The position numbers and the translations under genes were made by a program. The notes below the pieces were generated by a model. That model was not told the DNA's origin. It did no database searches and was given only the letters and a program-made list of their open reading frames with translations. A DNA stretch of 64,000 nt from Isoetes taiwanensis (lineage: Eukaryota; Streptophyta; Lycopodiopsida; Isoetales; Isoetaceae): contig JAJEKV010000040.1 of assembly GCA_021234155.1 (NCBI GenBank), forward strand, positions 5,543,229-5,607,228, given 5' to 3'. Positions within the stretch are counted from its first letter, which is position 1. Every line of letters begins with the position of its first letter. Of this stretch, positions 49,701-60,481 are shown one piece after another.

Positions 49701-50690
49701 CCATATGGCCTTTTTGACCAATTTCTATTGGAGCATTAACAATACATTTTTGCTCAAAGAAATCCATTCTAAAAGGCAAATTTACCTCAAGGTTCTCAAA
49801 GGTTTTTTCCAGTTTCAATGCAGAATACTTAGCAGCCCTTATCTCTTCTTTAGAAATACCTGCTAAAGCAACCCAAGTGTCAATGTCTATTGGTGCCAAA
49901 GCCCCAAAATTCTGACTCTTCCATATGGCATGGTCGTGCAGAACAGCATAGCATTCTACTGTTTGCTCAATAATTACTGGGAAACAAGTGGAATTTGATA
50001 GTGTAAGTTCTGGAACTTTGTCATTTTCCAAATTTTCAGCCAAGTCATTTTGTGAGACCATATCCTCTTTTTTGTAACCAATGCTTAACATGTCCTCATC
50101 TGTGAGATCTATTTCAGAAAAGAGGCAGTCCGCCATATCCTTTTTCTTACTTGATTTTGGTTTGTTGGAGTCCTCATCTTTACCAAAGGTAAGTGGCTTT
50201 ATATTGTTGGCCTTTTCCAATGCCATGATGCCTACCATAAACTTCTTTGCTGCTTCATCTTCAAGGCATGTTCTCTGATATAAGATATCACTCATACTGC
50301 TATATGTATCAGCAAGAATATCCCTACATTTGGAGAATTCAAAGTTTTCTTTTTTCATCTTCTGGAATGTTGCAAACCATCCACTAAAGCCCAAATAAGA
50401 TACTGGTGAGAGTCTCTTATCAAGCAGGTTAGCTTCCTTGAATGTTATGTAAGAATGCACGTCCTTACTTCTAATGCAGCCAATAATTGTTTGTACTGCC
50501 AGATTTGGACTGCTGATACCGCACTTGTCATATTCAAGCTGGACTAGCTCCTTTATCCAATGATTATAAACGTCCAGATCATCAGCTGGTATATTATCCT
50601 ATGAAACAAATGCCCCACTTTAGTCAATAATATAATGTAATCATAATAAGCGTACCTGAGACATCCCATTATCATGATCATGGTTGCTAG
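46748..50690 (-). pseudogene. Penelope-like reverse transcriptase gene, copy 2 (broken)
   Basis: Same gene as copy 1. The exon after the 57-base intron (50599-50655) is open from 50598 to 49414, covering the N-terminal domain and the Cys-rich patch. The RT part is open for 387 codons at 46748-47911, with the first catalytic Asp near residue 70, GIPMG near 168-172, YIDD at 213-216, and a C-terminal extension ending without an endonuclease. The frame changes at 49414-49441 exactly as in copy 1, so that break predates the duplication or marks a splice or recoding site. A probable ~170-base intron lies around 48837-49015. Breaks near 48100-48600 and 47911-48000 are not shared by copy 1. Confidence 0.7.
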
Positions 50691-50722
50691 TAAAACTAAC
50701 AAACTGAAATAAGTTAAAAAAA

Positions 50723-50928
50723 CCTTTAAAATCTGCATCCGCAGACTTTTATCTAATAAAAACCTTTACAAGGAAGAAATTAGACCAATTGGCAGCCCTG
50801 ACCATAACCAGGTACCATTATGATCAGGCCATGACCAGATAATAATTTATACCAAATGTACACATGTGAAAACCTAAGAAAAGAAAAAATAGATCCAAAT
50901 CTAATATATTCCAAATAGATCATGCTAT
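50723..50928 (-). repeat. 6.1-kb tandem unit 3, left part
   Basis: The first ~206 bases of a third unit, cut by the Gypsy insertion after GCTAT (50924-50928). The unit resumes at 62967. Confidence 0.85.
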
Positions 50929-53412
50929 TGTTAGCCTAAAACCTGGAATTTTAGCCTAACCTCAAAGGAATCTTAAACAAAGTGGTTAGAACCTCCAGAT
51001 CACTTAGGGTGATCAATCCTTGTCACATGAAACCAGAAAATTCATTTTTGAAGTGCTAGTTTTTTCAAAATCACTAGAGTCCCTGAAACTGAAAAAACTG
51101 TCAGAGCAAGAACTGAACTTGCAGACACACCTTGAGAGATTTTGAAGATCTGATTGGTGTTATAAGTGGTCAACAAGCAGAGGAAAATGGTGGAGAAGAT
51201 TTGACTTGATTTGAATAAGGGAAGGTCAAGAAAATCGAGGTCAAAGGCAGGTCAAAAAATTGGCCGCTCCAAAAAACAGAGAGCCAAATTTTACAGATGG
51301 AGTTTGATTCGGAATTTTGGATTGGGATCTGTGCAGGCAACTTCAAAATAGCCTCTAGATCACGTGCAAAAGGTTTGAATAGCAATAAGATGTTTTAGTT
51401 TTTCTGTAAGTAAACAAAACCTCAAGAAAAGAACAAACTCTCGAATGAATGCTTATGAAAAAGAAATATTTTTATATGTTTTCTTCGAAAGTGTATAGGT
51501 TTCTAGGATTGCTATAAGGATGAAATACAACTACCGGAGAAGATATAATCTCTCGAGTAAATATTTTTGGTTTTGTTTTTGGTTTTTTGCTTTTTAAAAG
51601 GGCAAAAGCGTAATTACAAAAGAATGGATGTATAGTGATGACAATGATTTTACAGCAAAAGACTATGCATTATATCAAAGTGATACAGAGGTTTGATAAT
51701 GTCAACGTGGATATTACCAAAGCTTTGAAAATAATAATGCTTGAGAGAAATTTCAAGACTGCTTGAGCCTTTCGAGGGCTTCAAAAATACCAATGAAGTA
51801 ATATGGAGTGATTATTTAAGTTTGTAATCTAGGAGCTTCGATCTGAGCAGGTCACAACGAGCCGGGACTTCAATATCGAATGAAATGGAGCTGGAATCTG
51901 AGCAGAGCAGAGCAAAATGATATCAAGATATTCAATGCGCCAAAATCACAGAGGTATATCTCCGAGGGGCGTGATGATTTGATCTGTGATGCTGGCTTAA
52001 GAACTGTTCTTCCCCAAAACTAGCTCGGCCGAGTGATTTTAGGCCTAATTTGAGCAATTTCTATCAAACCAAGTGCCACAGAGGATCACCGAGGTCTCTA
52101 AAAAGGTTCGTGAGCTGATTTCGAGAAAATTTGGCGGGATTCAATCAAGTTATGGCACGAATTGGCCAGATTTAGCGGTGTTCCCCTATTTCTTAGGGTT
52201 CATCGAAAAATTCTTGAAGGCCATATATCCCACAAAGCAAAATGATTCTGGAGGCTCATGTATATAAGGCTTAATGCTGACCCAGCTAATAACCGTGCGT
52301 GCCACGCAGAGGGGACACCCACCAGGTTCCGCCCCCCACCTACGCCACACGGGAAATGAGAATGGAAATGGGGGTGACGTGGAATGATGTAGAAATAGAT
52401 AGGGTAAATAGGCTAGAATAGGTTTTTTCTTTTTATTTTTATGGCACGATCCCAAGAAATAATATTTGAGGAATTTTCCAAAGTCTTTTTGAATTTTGGA
52501 AAGGCCAACATAGCTATTTTTGCCAAGCTCCAAATCTAGAGTGTTTTCAAGTCAAATTGAGATACTTGAAATTTTGCCCATTTTGACCATGGTCAATGAG
52601 TTTTCAACCTTGGGAATGGTGAAAAAATCATAGGAAGAGGGTGAAAAGATAGGAAAAAAAAGGCTATGGCAGGATTTAGGGAAATAAGATGAAAGTAAAA
52701 TTCAAGCCTCCTTGCTCTTGAAGTTTTTCATGATCTCTTGAGAGCAATTCACAAGTGGAGGTGAGGCCAATAAAAATATAGGTAGTGAAGTAATGAAAGA
52801 AGGCATGACAAGGTGGAAATGGGGTATAAAAAGATGAAAGGAAAGTGGATATGGAATGGATGAAATGGATAAAGGATGGAAACCCCTCAGAGCACATGAT
52901 CTTATCTCCAAAGCTCAAATCATACCTCATAACTTTGCTCAAGGCCCTAGGGTCTTCCAAACTTCTAAAAAGGTCTTCCAATCTTCAAGGCCTAAACAAG
53001 AGCAAAATTCACCTTTAAAGTGACATCTTCATAGGTGTGACTTCCAAACCATTGGTGCAACTCCATTTAGCTCCATATGAGTAAATATGAGCAACATGCT
53101 TATAACTCCTTGTATAGCTTGCTATATCCTTTGCCCTGGTCTTCAAGAAATAAGAATGTAACTAGAAAATTTCCTCAAAGGAAAGAATTAGGCTATACAA
53201 CCAAGATCCCAAGGGTCTTCCAAACTTGAGCCAATTTCTTCCAAACTCTAGCAGGATCAAAATAACACTAACTCTTACCATATGAGTAATAGGAAAGTAA
53301 CTTAAGATGAAACATCAAAAGAAACCACAAGTCTTCCAAACTCTGACAAGTATCTTCCAATCTTGAAACTCTAGGTATCATGATGGTCCATGTTGCCCAA
53401 AAAGGGGCAACA
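50929..53412 (-). repeat. Gypsy 3' LTR
   Basis: Long LTR with several TCTTCCAA motifs between about 52955 and 53370. It matches the right LTR closely apart from clustered indel-like differences, mostly at CAG/CTG. It also holds a strong TATA box in the opposite, plus orientation at 52261-52269. Confidence 0.95.
52261..52269 (+). promoter_or_regulatory. Plus-strand TATA-like box in the Gypsy 3' LTR
   Basis: TATATAAGG on the plus strand, opposite to the element's gag-pol. It points toward the antisense frame at 54009-54749. The right LTR has the same motif at 61804-61812. Promoter activity is inferred. Confidence 0.35.
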
Positions 53413-54008
53413 TCTCCTCAAAAAGGAAAGAATGAGGCTGGTCCCCCAGCCTCAAAGGAAAGAAATGCTAACCAAGGTCTTCAAAATATCAACAAGTGGT
53501 GGAGGGAATAGAATTACTCTGCAGGTGGTGGGAAATATGAGGCGCAGTATAAGGTAATGGAGAGAGTGATAAGAAAATAAGATCAAATGGAGGGTAGGAC
53601 AACTCAAGACAGTGAATATGGAGAAGAAGTGGATGAACCCGCATATGACAATGATAATCAAATTAGCATGAGTGCCAAATAAAGGGATGAGTAACAATGT
53701 AGGATTAGCACTCTTAAAATTTCATATGGAAGCAAGGGCTAGATGGAAAGAGGCCAACTTAAGACAAATAAGAGTAATGAGCAAATGGACCTGAAATGAC
53801 AACACTCAAAATTGTTAAAGCATAGCAAATCTCTACCCTATTTAACTAAACTTCTACTATTCAAGAAATTTGGCTCATACAACCATTGAATGTATTTCAA
53901 ACTAAAAATTCAAACCTTCAAACCAAAAATTCAAAACCATCGAAGCTCGAACCCTAATTTGCTCCTCCTCCTTTCGTGCTCGTAAAACTCGACCTCCCTT
54001 GCCGCATC
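53413..54008. other. Gypsy internal noncoding region next to the 3' LTR
   Basis: On the minus strand a short purine run (GAGGAGA) lies right before the 3' LTR and is the likely polypurine tract. The rest has no supported gene, though sequence just before 54009 looks like a pyrimidine-rich leader of the antisense frame. Confidence 0.45.
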
Positions 54009-54749
54009 ATGGCTCCTTTTTCTTACCATACACCTATCCGGGACAATGTAACAGCTGATCCGAAAGCAATTTAGGAGTGCTTCCCGAGCTTGATCCAAAT
54101 TCTGAGAGTACCTATTCCTTATGGTGTAATCAGACACTGCAAGAAATGCATACGATGCGAATGGGACAATGTTTTAATTAATGAAGAACCTCTTCCTCGT
54201 GGAAATTTACTCACAAGCACATGCATTTCTCGAGGCAAAGTATATGGGAAAGCACAAATGTTGACCAAAACTACCCCGACCAAAAGGAACTCTACAAAAA
54301 GACATGAACCATGATCACCTTGCCATGGAGTGTTTCCTTGGGCAAAAGACTTATCAAGAGAAACTAGCAAAGACCGCATTGTGTATCGAACACAAAGGCT
54401 CAGGGCCAGAATTTTTACAAGGGAATGTATTCAGATGCTACATATGCACTACTTTTTGTGTAAGCATCATCATGAGCTGACAGATGCTCAATTTGACAGG
54501 TATAGGCAGTTATACTACTCCCACAGGATGCTAGCAGATAGCTATGGTTCCTTGATGCTTCTCATGATAAAAGAGATGCATTTCAAACTCCTGAAAGAGA
54601 ATCTCTGGAGTGAAGATCAGTATGTTTTTGGTACCATGAACAATTTTTTTACCAGATATAATGGTCTCTTGGATGCTGCAGATGGCTCTCCTTCAGACAA
54701 GATTCCTACTATCCCTTCAGGGAATACTGATAGCATTGGCTTCCTATGA
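54009..54749 (+). pseudogene. Antisense ORF between pol and 3' LTR of the Gypsy element
   Basis: From ATG 54009 the plus strand stays in one frame for about 247 codons to the stop at 54747-54749, interrupted only by TAG at 54072-54074 and TGA at 54312-54314. It opens MAPFSYHTPIRDN, has a Cys pair (HCKKCIRC), and later reads FTRECIQMLHMHYFLC and NNFFTRYNGLLDA. I recognise no domain. Extra frames in antisense orientation at this position are an established feature of some Tat-lineage elements (RIRE2/Retand type). The two stops suggest decay or base-calling error. Confidence 0.6.
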
Positions 54750-55080
54750 GAGGATCTGATCATCTGTAAATTTGTGTACCCCCCTTTTTTTTTTTTTTTT
54801 GACGAATAGAAATTCTCTTGCTCTTTTTGAAATTGTCTGGTCTTGAAAAAAATATTTCTGCTTCAAACAGAACACACAATTAGCTCACCTCAAAGGAAAA
54901 ATGGTCTTGATGGTACAAGTATTAAGAACCTTGAATACAACTAACCAAAAACAACTTAGCAAATCCAATCAACAAGAATCTACAGCTTAAGCCTAAAGGG
55001 AAATGAACAGAACCAATCAAAAGAGTTTTAAATCTTCAATTTTCAACAACAATTAACCTACTCTAAGTTAAAATAAGTAT

Positions 55081-56274
55081 TCATATAGGAGCAAAAAGGC
55101 CTAAACATGCATGTTGAGGCCAATATCTTTTCAAATGCTGGATATTTGTAGGATTTGGTAATTCCAAACCTGTTTTGAGATCCTTAAGCCAATAGGATGA
55201 ACAGCCAGCTTCTTTTACAATCTGGTAAGGGCCTTCCCAAGGATTTTCAAATTTAGATAGCTTACCTTCATTTGCAACATCCCATTTGAGCACGAGTTCC
55301 AATGGAGCAAATCTATCCTGGAGCTTGTGAGCTGCTTTAAAAGCTGCTGCACTCCTAGCCTTCTTAAGTAGATTGAAGTTTTCTGCATCAAATCTATCCT
55401 CATCCAATTTTAGCAAAACTTCATACCTGTGTTGTAATGCTTCAGTAAACTCCAGATCCAACTTGAGTGCCATTCTCAAAGAGGGAATCTCCAACTCAAC
55501 AGGAATAACTGCTTCAACACCATAAACCAAACTGAAGGGAGAAGCATTAGTGGCAGCTTTAGCAGTGATTCTATGAGCCCAAAGGGCATCATATAATTTC
55601 AAATGCCAATCTTTTTGGTTTTGGCAAACCGTTTTCTGCAAAATTCCCTTAAGCACTTTGTTAGTAGACTCAAATTGACCATTTCCTTGAGGATAATAGG
55701 GTGAGCTTTTCACATGTCTGATTTTGAGACTTGAAACAAGAATTTGAATAACCTCATTAATAAAAAGTAGAGCCTCTATCACAAAAATTTTGAAAGGGAT
55801 TCCAAACCTAGAACAAATATTTTCATGCAAAAACCTAGCAGTAGTATATGCATTTGCTTTTCTCAAGGGTGCTGCTTCTGACCATTTGGTAAATAAATCT
55901 GTGGCCACAACAATGTATTCATGCTGAGCAGAAGATGGGGGATTTATAGGGCCAACATAATCTAGCCCCCAAACTTGAAATGGGCCTGGGGACACAATCC
56001 CAGTAAGAGGGGCAGGATGCAAAATTTTCTTACCAAAGATCTGGCATTGATGGCAAGTTTTAATGACATCATAGCAATCTCTAAATAAATGAGGCCAGAA
56101 ATAACCAGACCTTAATATTTTTTTGGCAGTTGTATCTGCTGCAAAATGACCACCACAAACACCTTTATGATTCTCAGCAAGCACTAAGGCAGCTTCATCT
56201 TCATCAACACATCTTAAGAGTACACCATCCCTATTTACCTTGCACAAGATGTCACCAACCAATGAGTAAGTCAA
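55081..56274 (-). pseudogene. Gypsy integrase
   Basis: A 397-codon frame. The N-terminal zinc-binding region (HKGVCGGHFAADTTAKKI, then CHQCQIFGK) is followed by the core with the first Asp in VWGLDYVGPINPP and the Glu in SPYYPQGNGQFESTN. The second Asp motif (D-R-G-S-T-F) is readable near 55762-55785 but only in a neighbouring frame. Two compensating one-base changes in T runs replace it with unrelated residues in the main frame. The C-terminal part (KWDVANEGKLSKFENPWEGP, YQIVKEAG) is the usual GPY-like module. It ends about 330 bases from the antisense frame. Confidence 0.9.
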
Positions 56275-56314
56275 ACATTTTAACTTAAACTTGTAAGCTT
56301 GGCTTTTTGAAAAT

Positions 56315-57631
56315 TCAGAAGGTATCTCTTGATACTGAAGGAATCTCCTGATAGGTTGTTGCCAACCTTGAGTCGGGCATAGTTGACACGCCCCGCCATT
56401 TTACAACAAGGTTAGTCATTTCTTCTTCTTGTACCACCTCCTCATGTGCAAAGTAGGCAGCAGGCAGGTATAAACTCGGGTTGTTCAATACATGAATAAC
56501 CTTTACCTTTAAATCATAAGATTGAAGCCTACAAGCCCACCTATGAAGCTTAGGTTTTTCTAATTTCTTACCATACAAAAAAGGCATGGGGTTCTGCTGC
56601 ATGTAGATAGTGGCTTGGGATTTTTGTAAAAGATGACCCTGTCTCTCTATCAAAAAGATGAGAGCAGCAGCACTCCTTTCTATCTTAGCATACTTCTCTT
56701 CAGTTTGAGACCATTGTTTGCTTGCAAAAGCAATAGGGTGTCTATCCTGCAAAATGGCAACTCCAGCAGCCTTTTTAGTGATAGTTATGTAAACTTTAAA
56801 TGGTAATGAAAGGTCTGGAGTTTTTAAAAGTGTAGAATGGCAAATGGCCTCTATGATCTGCAAAAAAGCTTTTTCACACTCATCAGTCCAAACAACAGGC
56901 CTATATTTACTTTCTCTTTTACTAACTTGGCCTACTCTAGTCAACTTAGAGATAGGACTAATAAGGTGAGAGAAATTAGGCACATACACTCTTAAGAAAG
57001 AGGTCATTCCCATAAATCCCTTGACTTCTTTAATTGTCCTGGGTGTTTGAAGCTTTTTTAAAGCTATGATCTTCTCTTCAGCTACTTGAAGGCCTTTAGC
57101 AGAAACCTCATGGCCTAAGAGCTGGCCTTTGGATGCAAAAAAGATGCACTTCTTTGGGTTTAGATTAACTCCAGTTTGTCTGCACAATGTAAATATTCTT
57201 GTTAGCTCTGAAATGTGATCACTTGTATCAGTACCTAAGCATAAATCATCCAGATAAACTCTGAATTGCTCAGGAGTCATGTTTGCAAAGACAGTATCCA
57301 TGGCTCTCTGAAATGTGGCAGGGGCATTCATTAAGCCAAAAGGCATCCTTTTCATTGCATAAGTTCCCCATGGAGTAATGAAGGATGTCTTTGACTGATC
57401 TTCCTTTTTGATGCTAATCTGATTAAAACCAGAGAAGCCATCCAAAAATGAGTACATAGACTTACCAGCCACTGCATAAAGGATTTCTTCCAAAAAAGGC
57501 AAAGGGTAACAATCTTTAGCAGTAGCTTTATTTAGATCTCTATAATCCACACATATTCTTAAGGAACCATTCTTTTTTAGAACTGGAACAATACAAGAAA
57601 CCCAAGAGGGGTTCACAATGTCAACTATCAA
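56315..57631 (-). CDS. Gypsy reverse transcriptase and RNase H
   Basis: A 438-codon frame. RT blocks include CVDYRDLNKATAKDCYPLP, YSFLDGFSGFNQI (Asp near residue 64), MPFGLMNAPATFQRAM and FRVYLDDLCL (Asp pair near 128-129). The tether and RNase H follow: KAFLQIIEAICHSTLL, GVAILQDRHPIAFASKQWSQ, EEKYAKIERSAAAL, ending near YLPAAYFAHEE. The active-site residues of RT are intact. The N-terminal part of RT lies in the preceding frame (57628-58359), with the frames overlapping by four bases, so the break falls inside RT just before its first conserved block. Confidence 0.92.
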   Translation of the reverse strand: MIVDIVNPSWVSCIVPVLKKNGSLRICVDYRDLNKATAKDCYPLPFLEEILYAVAGKSMYSFLDGFSGFNQISIKKEDQSKTSFITPWGTYAMKRMPFGLMNAPATFQRAMDTVFANMTPEQFRVYLDDLCLGTDTSDHISELTRIFTLCRQTGVNLNPKKCIFFASKGQLLGHEVSAKGLQVAEEKIIALKKLQTPRTIKEVKGFMGMTSFLRVYVPNFSHLISPISKLTRVGQVSKRESKYRPVVWTDECEKAFLQIIEAICHSTLLKTPDLSLPFKVYITITKKAAGVAILQDRHPIAFASKQWSQTEEKYAKIERSAAALIFLIERQGHLLQKSQATIYMQQNPMPFLYGKKLEKPKLHRWACRLQSYDLKVKVIHVLNNPSLYLPAAYFAHEEVVQEEEMTNLVVKWRGVSTMPDSRLATTYQEIPSVSRDTF

Positions 57632-58410
57632 TCCCGATTCCTCGCATTTTGAATAATTCCTCGCTTGATAAGATCTAAAAGTGAGGAATTAATTCTTCTC
57701 AATCTCTCGCATGACAGTTTAGTATCTTCACGAACTTTTATCTCAAACTCACAAATGCTCCTATCAACCCCTTTCAATTCTGAATATTCCCATGCAAAAA
57801 CATCCACCCAATCTTCAAAGTACTTAATCATTTTACCTTTGCAATCTTCATCATATAGATCTCCCATTTGCAAAGTCCTGGACATACCTCCTTTGTGCAC
57901 TTCAAGTTCTTTTTGTGATTCTTCTTGTGCCAGGTTGATGGTCAAGATAGGATGGAACTGAGAGAGTTCATCTTCATCTAGGACATCTTCCTTGATAGCT
58001 CCCTCAGAGAGATGCTCTAAGAGTGTTTTCCTGCACAAAGAATCAGCCTCAAAGTTTTTAGACCTTGGAATATGATAAATTTCCCAATGATCAAAAAAAG
58101 TTAGCAATTCTCGAGCTTGTGTATTCAGATCCTCCATATCTTGATGTTTTGTTTGGTATTCCCCCAAAATCTGTTTGCAAACAAGTTGTGAGTCTCCATA
58201 GATAACAATATGGGAAATATTCATAAATCTTGCTTCCTGTAGGCCTGCAATGAGGGCCCTATACTCTGCTGCATTAGAAGAAATATTAGGATGAATTCTC
58301 CCTATCTTAGTCATCAGCTTAAGATCTGCATCCTTCGTAATAGCAGCCAGAAGAAGCAATCCCTAATTTTTTAGACATACCTCCATCAAACCAAAAGGTA
58401 GGCCTTGTTT
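57628..58410 (-). pseudogene. Extra (archaeal-type) RNase H placed before the RT
   Basis: This encodes a second RNase H. The start, TFWFDGGMSKKLG, carries the first catalytic Asp near 58385-58410. After a one-base frame change come SSNAAEYRALIAGLQEA (Glu near residue 32 of the main frame), IYGDSQLVCKQILGEY (Asp near 56) and HIPRSKNFEADSL (Asp near 106). All four acidic positions are thus present. The frame continues through a linker into DVFAWEYSELKGVDRSICEF, the normal lead-in to Gypsy RT, so this RNase H is upstream of RT. In flowering-plant Tat elements the comparable domain follows RT-RNase H. Confidence 0.85.
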
Positions 58411-58465
58411 TCTTTTTGGATCGGGAACTCTACATGAGCAAAGTTGAGGACTTCTCGCATTCATA

Positions 58466-58960
58466 TCAACATCCGCACCTAAACCGTAGACTCCTAACTC
58501 TTTTTCCCGCAAAATATCCACATCTATGAATCGATGTTAGCGTATGGGTCAGGTCTTGTTTACCAGCTTTAATGGAAGTTGTTCCATTTGAAATAGTGCA
58601 AATCCCTTCGGACCATATAGGCCTAGCATCTACTGTTTTCATCCACCTTCTTCCCAATAATAAATCATAGATGTTAGCATGGTTAATATTCTCAAAATCA
58701 ACAACCACAAATGTGGCTAAGACAATGATTCCCCCGATAATGCAGACACATTTCTCACCACTCCCTTTGGAACTACTTTAGCATTGGAAAAGGATTTTAG
58801 AACAATAGAAGTGTTGTCTTCTACTTTGAGATTCAATGTTTTCATAACATGATAAGGCATGACATTTAGGGAAGAACCTCCATCCAAAGAAAAACCTTAT
58901 CTAAATGGGAGGTCCCTATAGTAGCACTACAAATAAAAGCACTGGATCTTCAAGTGCTCG
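58466..58960 (-). pseudogene. Gypsy aspartic protease region
   Basis: Near 58830-58890 the minus strand reads MDGGSSLNVMPYHVMKTLNL, matching the D-x-G-S-x-L-N-V active site of Tat/Athila-type proteases. Downstream, VVVDFENINHANIYDLLLGR and RWMKTVDARPIW correspond to the end of the domain. A frame break near 58700-58720 separates the halves. Confidence 0.75.
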
Positions 58961-59187
58961 TAAGGCTACGTAAATGTTGTTGCAAGTTTCTTCAGCAATT
59001 TCTTCAACATTTTGGGTATGTTTGATAAGCTTTTCCCCTCGTATGATGGTGCAATCCTCAATAAAGTTAGTAAGTCTACAAGAACCTTGGAGTTTTTCAT
59101 AAGCAATTCAAATTCATCAAGCTCGAATCTTTCTGCTTATACCTTTGAGCAGGGGAGGAGCTATATCCCGAGGATTTGGCTGAAATG

Positions 59188-60213
59188 TTACCTTAGAGCT
59201 ACACTTGGTGGGACAACTTCCGAGGGTACCGAATGGAGCCTAGCACGCGTTTGCACAACCATAACATCTTGTTCTTCTAGTTCTTCTGCACAAGTCTCAA
59301 TAAAACTAATATTGGACACCTGTTTACCTTTTTCTTGCTTTGCAAGGTAATTCTTGACACTGCAGAACTTCTCTTCATGGCCTATCTCTTTGCAAAAAGA
59401 ACAAACAGGACATTCTCTACCAAAATGGCCCCTTTTGTGGCATTTAGGACAGGATCTTGCAAAGCAATTTTCAGCCCTATGATAGGGTTTACCACAGTTT
59501 GTGCATTCAGGTATGGCAGAGCTAGAAGAAGGAGCATTATTACTATTTTTTAACTCCATGAGTTGTTTGGTAACTTCTAAGAGAGCTTCAGATACCTTAC
59601 TTATCTCAGATTTCATTTCTGAAACCTGAGGGTCTAGCTCTTCAGCTTTTGGCTTCTTTTTTTCCTTCTGGACTGCATACACAGGAGCAGCATTAGCATA
59701 GTGTGACTCGTGCTCAGTATCATGATGAGGAGGGTAGAATGGATCTCTGATTTCATCATCAGGCAGATAGCTTAGCATTTCTACTAAATCTACAGCCTTT
59801 ACAAATGTCTTATGGATTGAATCTAGCTCACCAAACTTTTGAAGTTTTAATAACTTTCTATAAATCTTAGGCCTGGACATCAGACCTCTGATAAAGGAAG
59901 CAACCAGATGCAAAGTTGGGTGGGAAACATGGTTCCTATTACAAACCAGCAAGTAAGAGTTAAATCTTTCCACATACTGTTTCACACTTTCACCAGATTT
60001 AATAGAAAAGGAATTGAGCTCAAAAACAAGATCCTGGGGTGAAGTAGTCTTACCAAACCTTGACAGAAACTTTTGTTCCAATTCATCCCACTTAGTACCT
60101 ATTGACAGTTCGAAATCCAACCAGGATCTGGCTTCATCACCTTTCATGCATTTGATAAACTCAAAGAAACCTGGTACCTTTCTTCTTTCCATGCTCCTCA
60201 TAATATTCTTCAA
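59188..60213 (-). CDS. Gypsy Gag
   Basis: A 341-codon frame for the capsid and nucleocapsid protein. FFEFIKCMKGDEARSWLDF and KWDELEQKFLSRFGKTTSPQ form the retrotransposon gag helix region. A Lys-rich hinge (about residues 183-195) precedes three CCHC zinc knuckles at 237-250, 255-268 and 271-284. Three tightly spaced knuckles are more than the usual one or two. The likely true start lies further upstream (MAPRKAGELFEQL near 60440), but a TGA and frame changes in 60214-60440 cut it off. Confidence 0.9.
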   Translation of the reverse strand: MKNIMRSMERRKVPGFFEFIKCMKGDEARSWLDFELSIGTKWDELEQKFLSRFGKTTSPQDLVFELNSFSIKSGESVKQYVERFNSYLLVCNRNHVSHPTLHLVASFIRGLMSRPKIYRKLLKLQKFGELDSIHKTFVKAVDLVEMLSYLPDDEIRDPFYPPHHDTEHESHYANAAPVYAVQKEKKKPKAEELDPQVSEMKSEISKVSEALLEVTKQLMELKNSNNAPSSSSAIPECTNCGKPYHRAENCFARSCPKCHKRGHFGRECPVCSFCKEIGHEEKFCSVKNYLAKQEKGKQVSNISFIETCAEELEEQDVMVVQTRARLHSVPSEVVPPSVALR

Positions 60214-60481
60214 AATTCTTCAAGAAATGATTAGCATTCATGGAAGAATCATAACAAGGGGAAGAAAACAGTATAGTGAGCTCAAATTGGTAAGGAGCTT
60301 GTGGGGAAAAGGCAAAGCGTAAACATTTGTAACATTTGTCGTGGAACCGGTAGCCACTTTCATGCTTACCCCTACTAGCTCGGGTTGAACTGTTACCTCA
60401 AAGTTGCTCAAAGAGCTCGCCAGCCTTTCTTGGTGCCATGGAATTCAACTTCCAGTGAAAATCTCTGTAGAACCTCCAAAA
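60214..60481 (-). other. Gypsy leader and primer-binding region
   Basis: Just inside the 5' LTR the minus strand reads TTTTGGAGGTTCTACAGAG. TGG near the LTR edge is the expected start of a tRNA-primed site, but I cannot assign the tRNA. The broken start of gag lies further in. Confidence 0.5.

Larger units (their letters stand above)
42882..50722 (-). repeat. 6.1-kb tandem unit 2, with TIR element inserted
   Basis: Same content and order as unit 1. Removing the 1701-bp transposon and its 4-bp duplication leaves about 6.14 kb, matching unit 1. By eye the units are nearly identical except for clustered differences at CAG/CTG sites and homopolymers. Confidence 0.85.

Noticed and set aside
22062-50722. 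Hammerhead ribozyme in the satellite or the RT units (as in retrozymes and some Penelope-like elements)
   Set aside because: GAAAC occurs in the satellite, but I found no CTGATGA core in proper position on either strand. CTGATGA near 42745 in the RT unit lacks a matching GAAA arm.
52676-52981. 101-codon frames in both Gypsy LTRs (also 62231-62536)
   Set aside because: Identical because the LTRs are duplicates; no motif, and LTRs of this size often contain chance frames.
53931-54137. 68-codon minus-strand frame near the Gypsy 3' LTR
   Set aside because: It is the complement of the start of the longer antisense frame and shows no motif.
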